A stretch of DNA of 64,000 nt from DATAYA01 sp963754235 (lineage in GTDB: Bacteria; Pseudomonadota; Alphaproteobacteria; Acetobacterales; Acetobacteraceae): NCBI GenBank assembly GCA_963754235.1, contig CAVWFK010000044.1:186001-250000 (forward strand), read 5' to 3'. A program made the position numbers and the translations under genes. Shown here piece by piece: positions 63,241 through 64,000 of this stretch. Each line of letters begins with the position of its first letter. Positions within the stretch are counted from its first letter, which is position 1. The notes under the pieces were generated by a model. That model saw only the letters and a program-made list of their open reading frames with translations. It was not told the origin of the DNA and did not search any database.

Positions 63241-63947
63241 CGGCGCTCGCGGTCGAGGGGCTGCGCGTTGCCTACGGCCGCACCGAGGCGGTGAAGGGCG
63301 TCGATCTGCAAGTCGCCGAGGGACAGGTCGTGTGCCTGATCGGCGCCAACGGCGCGGGCAAGACCAGCACGATGCGGGCACTTTCGGGCCTGAAGCGGCC
63401 GGCGGCCGGGCGCATCCGCTTCGCCGGGCGCGAGATCGGCGGGATGCGGCCGCATCGGATCGCGGCATTGGGGCTGCGGCAGGTGCCGGAGGGGCGGCAA
63501 GTGTTCTCCGAGCTGACGGTCGCCGAGAACCTCGCCCTCGGCGCGCATCTGGTCCCCGACAGGGCCGAGATCGCGCGCCGGCAGGACGCGGTGCTCGCGC
63601 GTTTCCCCCGCCTGCGCGAGCGGCTGGCGCAGGAGGCCGGGTCGCTGTCAGGCGGCGAGCAGCAGATGCTGGCGATCGGGCGGGCGCTGATGGGAGCACC
63701 CCGCCTGCTGCTGCTCGACGAGCCGAGCATGGGGCTGGCGCCGCGGTTCGTCGATGAGGTGTTTTCCGTCATTGCCGATTTGCGCGCGGCCGGGACGACG
63801 ATCCTGCTGGTCGAGCAGAACGCCTCGGCGGCGCTGGAGGTGGCGGACGAGGCGTACGTGATCGAGACCGGTCGCATCGTGCTTTCTGGCCCCGCGGGGG
63901 CGGTGGCGCAGGATGCGCGGGTGGCGGCGGCGTATCTGGGCGGATGA
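63237..63947 (+). CDS. livF: Liv-type ABC transporter ATPase LivF, system 3
   Basis: A 236-aa ATPase. Walker A GANGAGKTSTMRALSGL, LRQVPEGRQVFSELTVAENL, signature LSGGEQQMLAIGRALM, Walker B LLLLDEPSMGLAP and LLVEQN are all intact. The ATG overlaps the stop of the LivM-LivG frame (ATGA). Last gene of the third Liv operon; the remaining 53 bases of the window hold no feature. Confidence 0.95.
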   Translation: MTALAVEGLRVAYGRTEAVKGVDLQVAEGQVVCLIGANGAGKTSTMRALSGLKRPAAGRIRFAGREIGGMRPHRIAALGLRQVPEGRQVFSELTVAENLALGAHLVPDRAEIARRQDAVLARFPRLRERLAQEAGSLSGGEQQMLAIGRALMGAPRLLLLDEPSMGLAPRFVDEVFSVIADLRAAGTTILLVEQNASAALEVADEAYVIETGRIVLSGPAGAVAQDARVAAAYLGG

Positions 63948-64000
63948 GCGGGTGGCCGGGTTTAGCGACCGCTCGCGACCGATTGTGTTGAAAAAGGCGG

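Overview
The window is GC-rich throughout (except for a short, less GC-rich stretch near 38.8-40.3 kb). The chromosomal block folK - rpoZ - rsh(relA/spoT) - acpS - lepB - rnc - era (about 7.3-14.4 kb) has the order usual in alphaproteobacteria. Together with the abundance of Liv-type transporters, hydantoinase/oxoprolinase genes and the FAD-monooxygenase/DUF2783/MBL cluster, it suggests a Rhodospirillales/Acetobacteraceae-like heterotroph. That assignment is an inference; no rRNA or tRNA gene was recognised.

Layout. 1-3.7 kb: tetR - membrane-fusion protein - RND efflux pump operon (minus strand, RND cut by the window edge). 3.8-7.3 kb: a complete group II intron, a palindromic repeat (family A) and an IS1182-type element sitting inside that repeat. 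7.3-15.1 kb: housekeeping block. 15.1-24.8 kb: Liv (branched-chain amino acid/amide type) ABC transporter operon that continues into hyuA-hyuB. 24.0-28.5 kb: a second hyuA-hyuB pair with an SDR oxidoreductase, divergent from alanine dehydrogenase. 29.9-36.9 kb: a second Liv operon preceded by a MaoC-like protein and an M28 peptidase. 37-38.7 kb: enoyl-CoA hydratase and an EamA transporter. 38.8-43.7 kb: accessory zone with unrecognised small membrane/secreted proteins, a Rieske oxygenase, a SIMPL-domain protein and truncated copies of the 3' ends of three neighbouring genes. 43.7-49.2 kb: a 3-hydroxyisobutyryl-CoA hydrolase-like gene, YqjE/ElaB-like membrane proteins, a polyamine-type ATPase and binding protein without permeases, a toxin-antitoxin pair and a 2OG-Fe(II) oxygenase. 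49.2-51.8 kb: IS91-type element remains and a broken GST gene. 51.8-56.8 kb: FAD monooxygenase - DUF2783 - MBL hydrolase - DUF1326 - DUF2182 and a cupin. 56.9-64 kb: exonuclease III and a third Liv operon split by a Tn5-like IS4-family element.

Two themes stand out. First, at least three families of palindromic repeats (A, B, C) are scattered between genes. Both clean IS elements landed in the middle of such palindromes, and the group II intron abuts one. Family C is read into protein: it supplies C-terminal tails of DUF2783 and the MBL protein and the linker of an in-frame LivM-LivG fusion, always in the same reading frame. Second, many otherwise intact genes carry a single one-base lesion, mostly +1 insertions. 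This means either error in the sequence or ongoing decay, and it should be settled before any of these genes is called dead.
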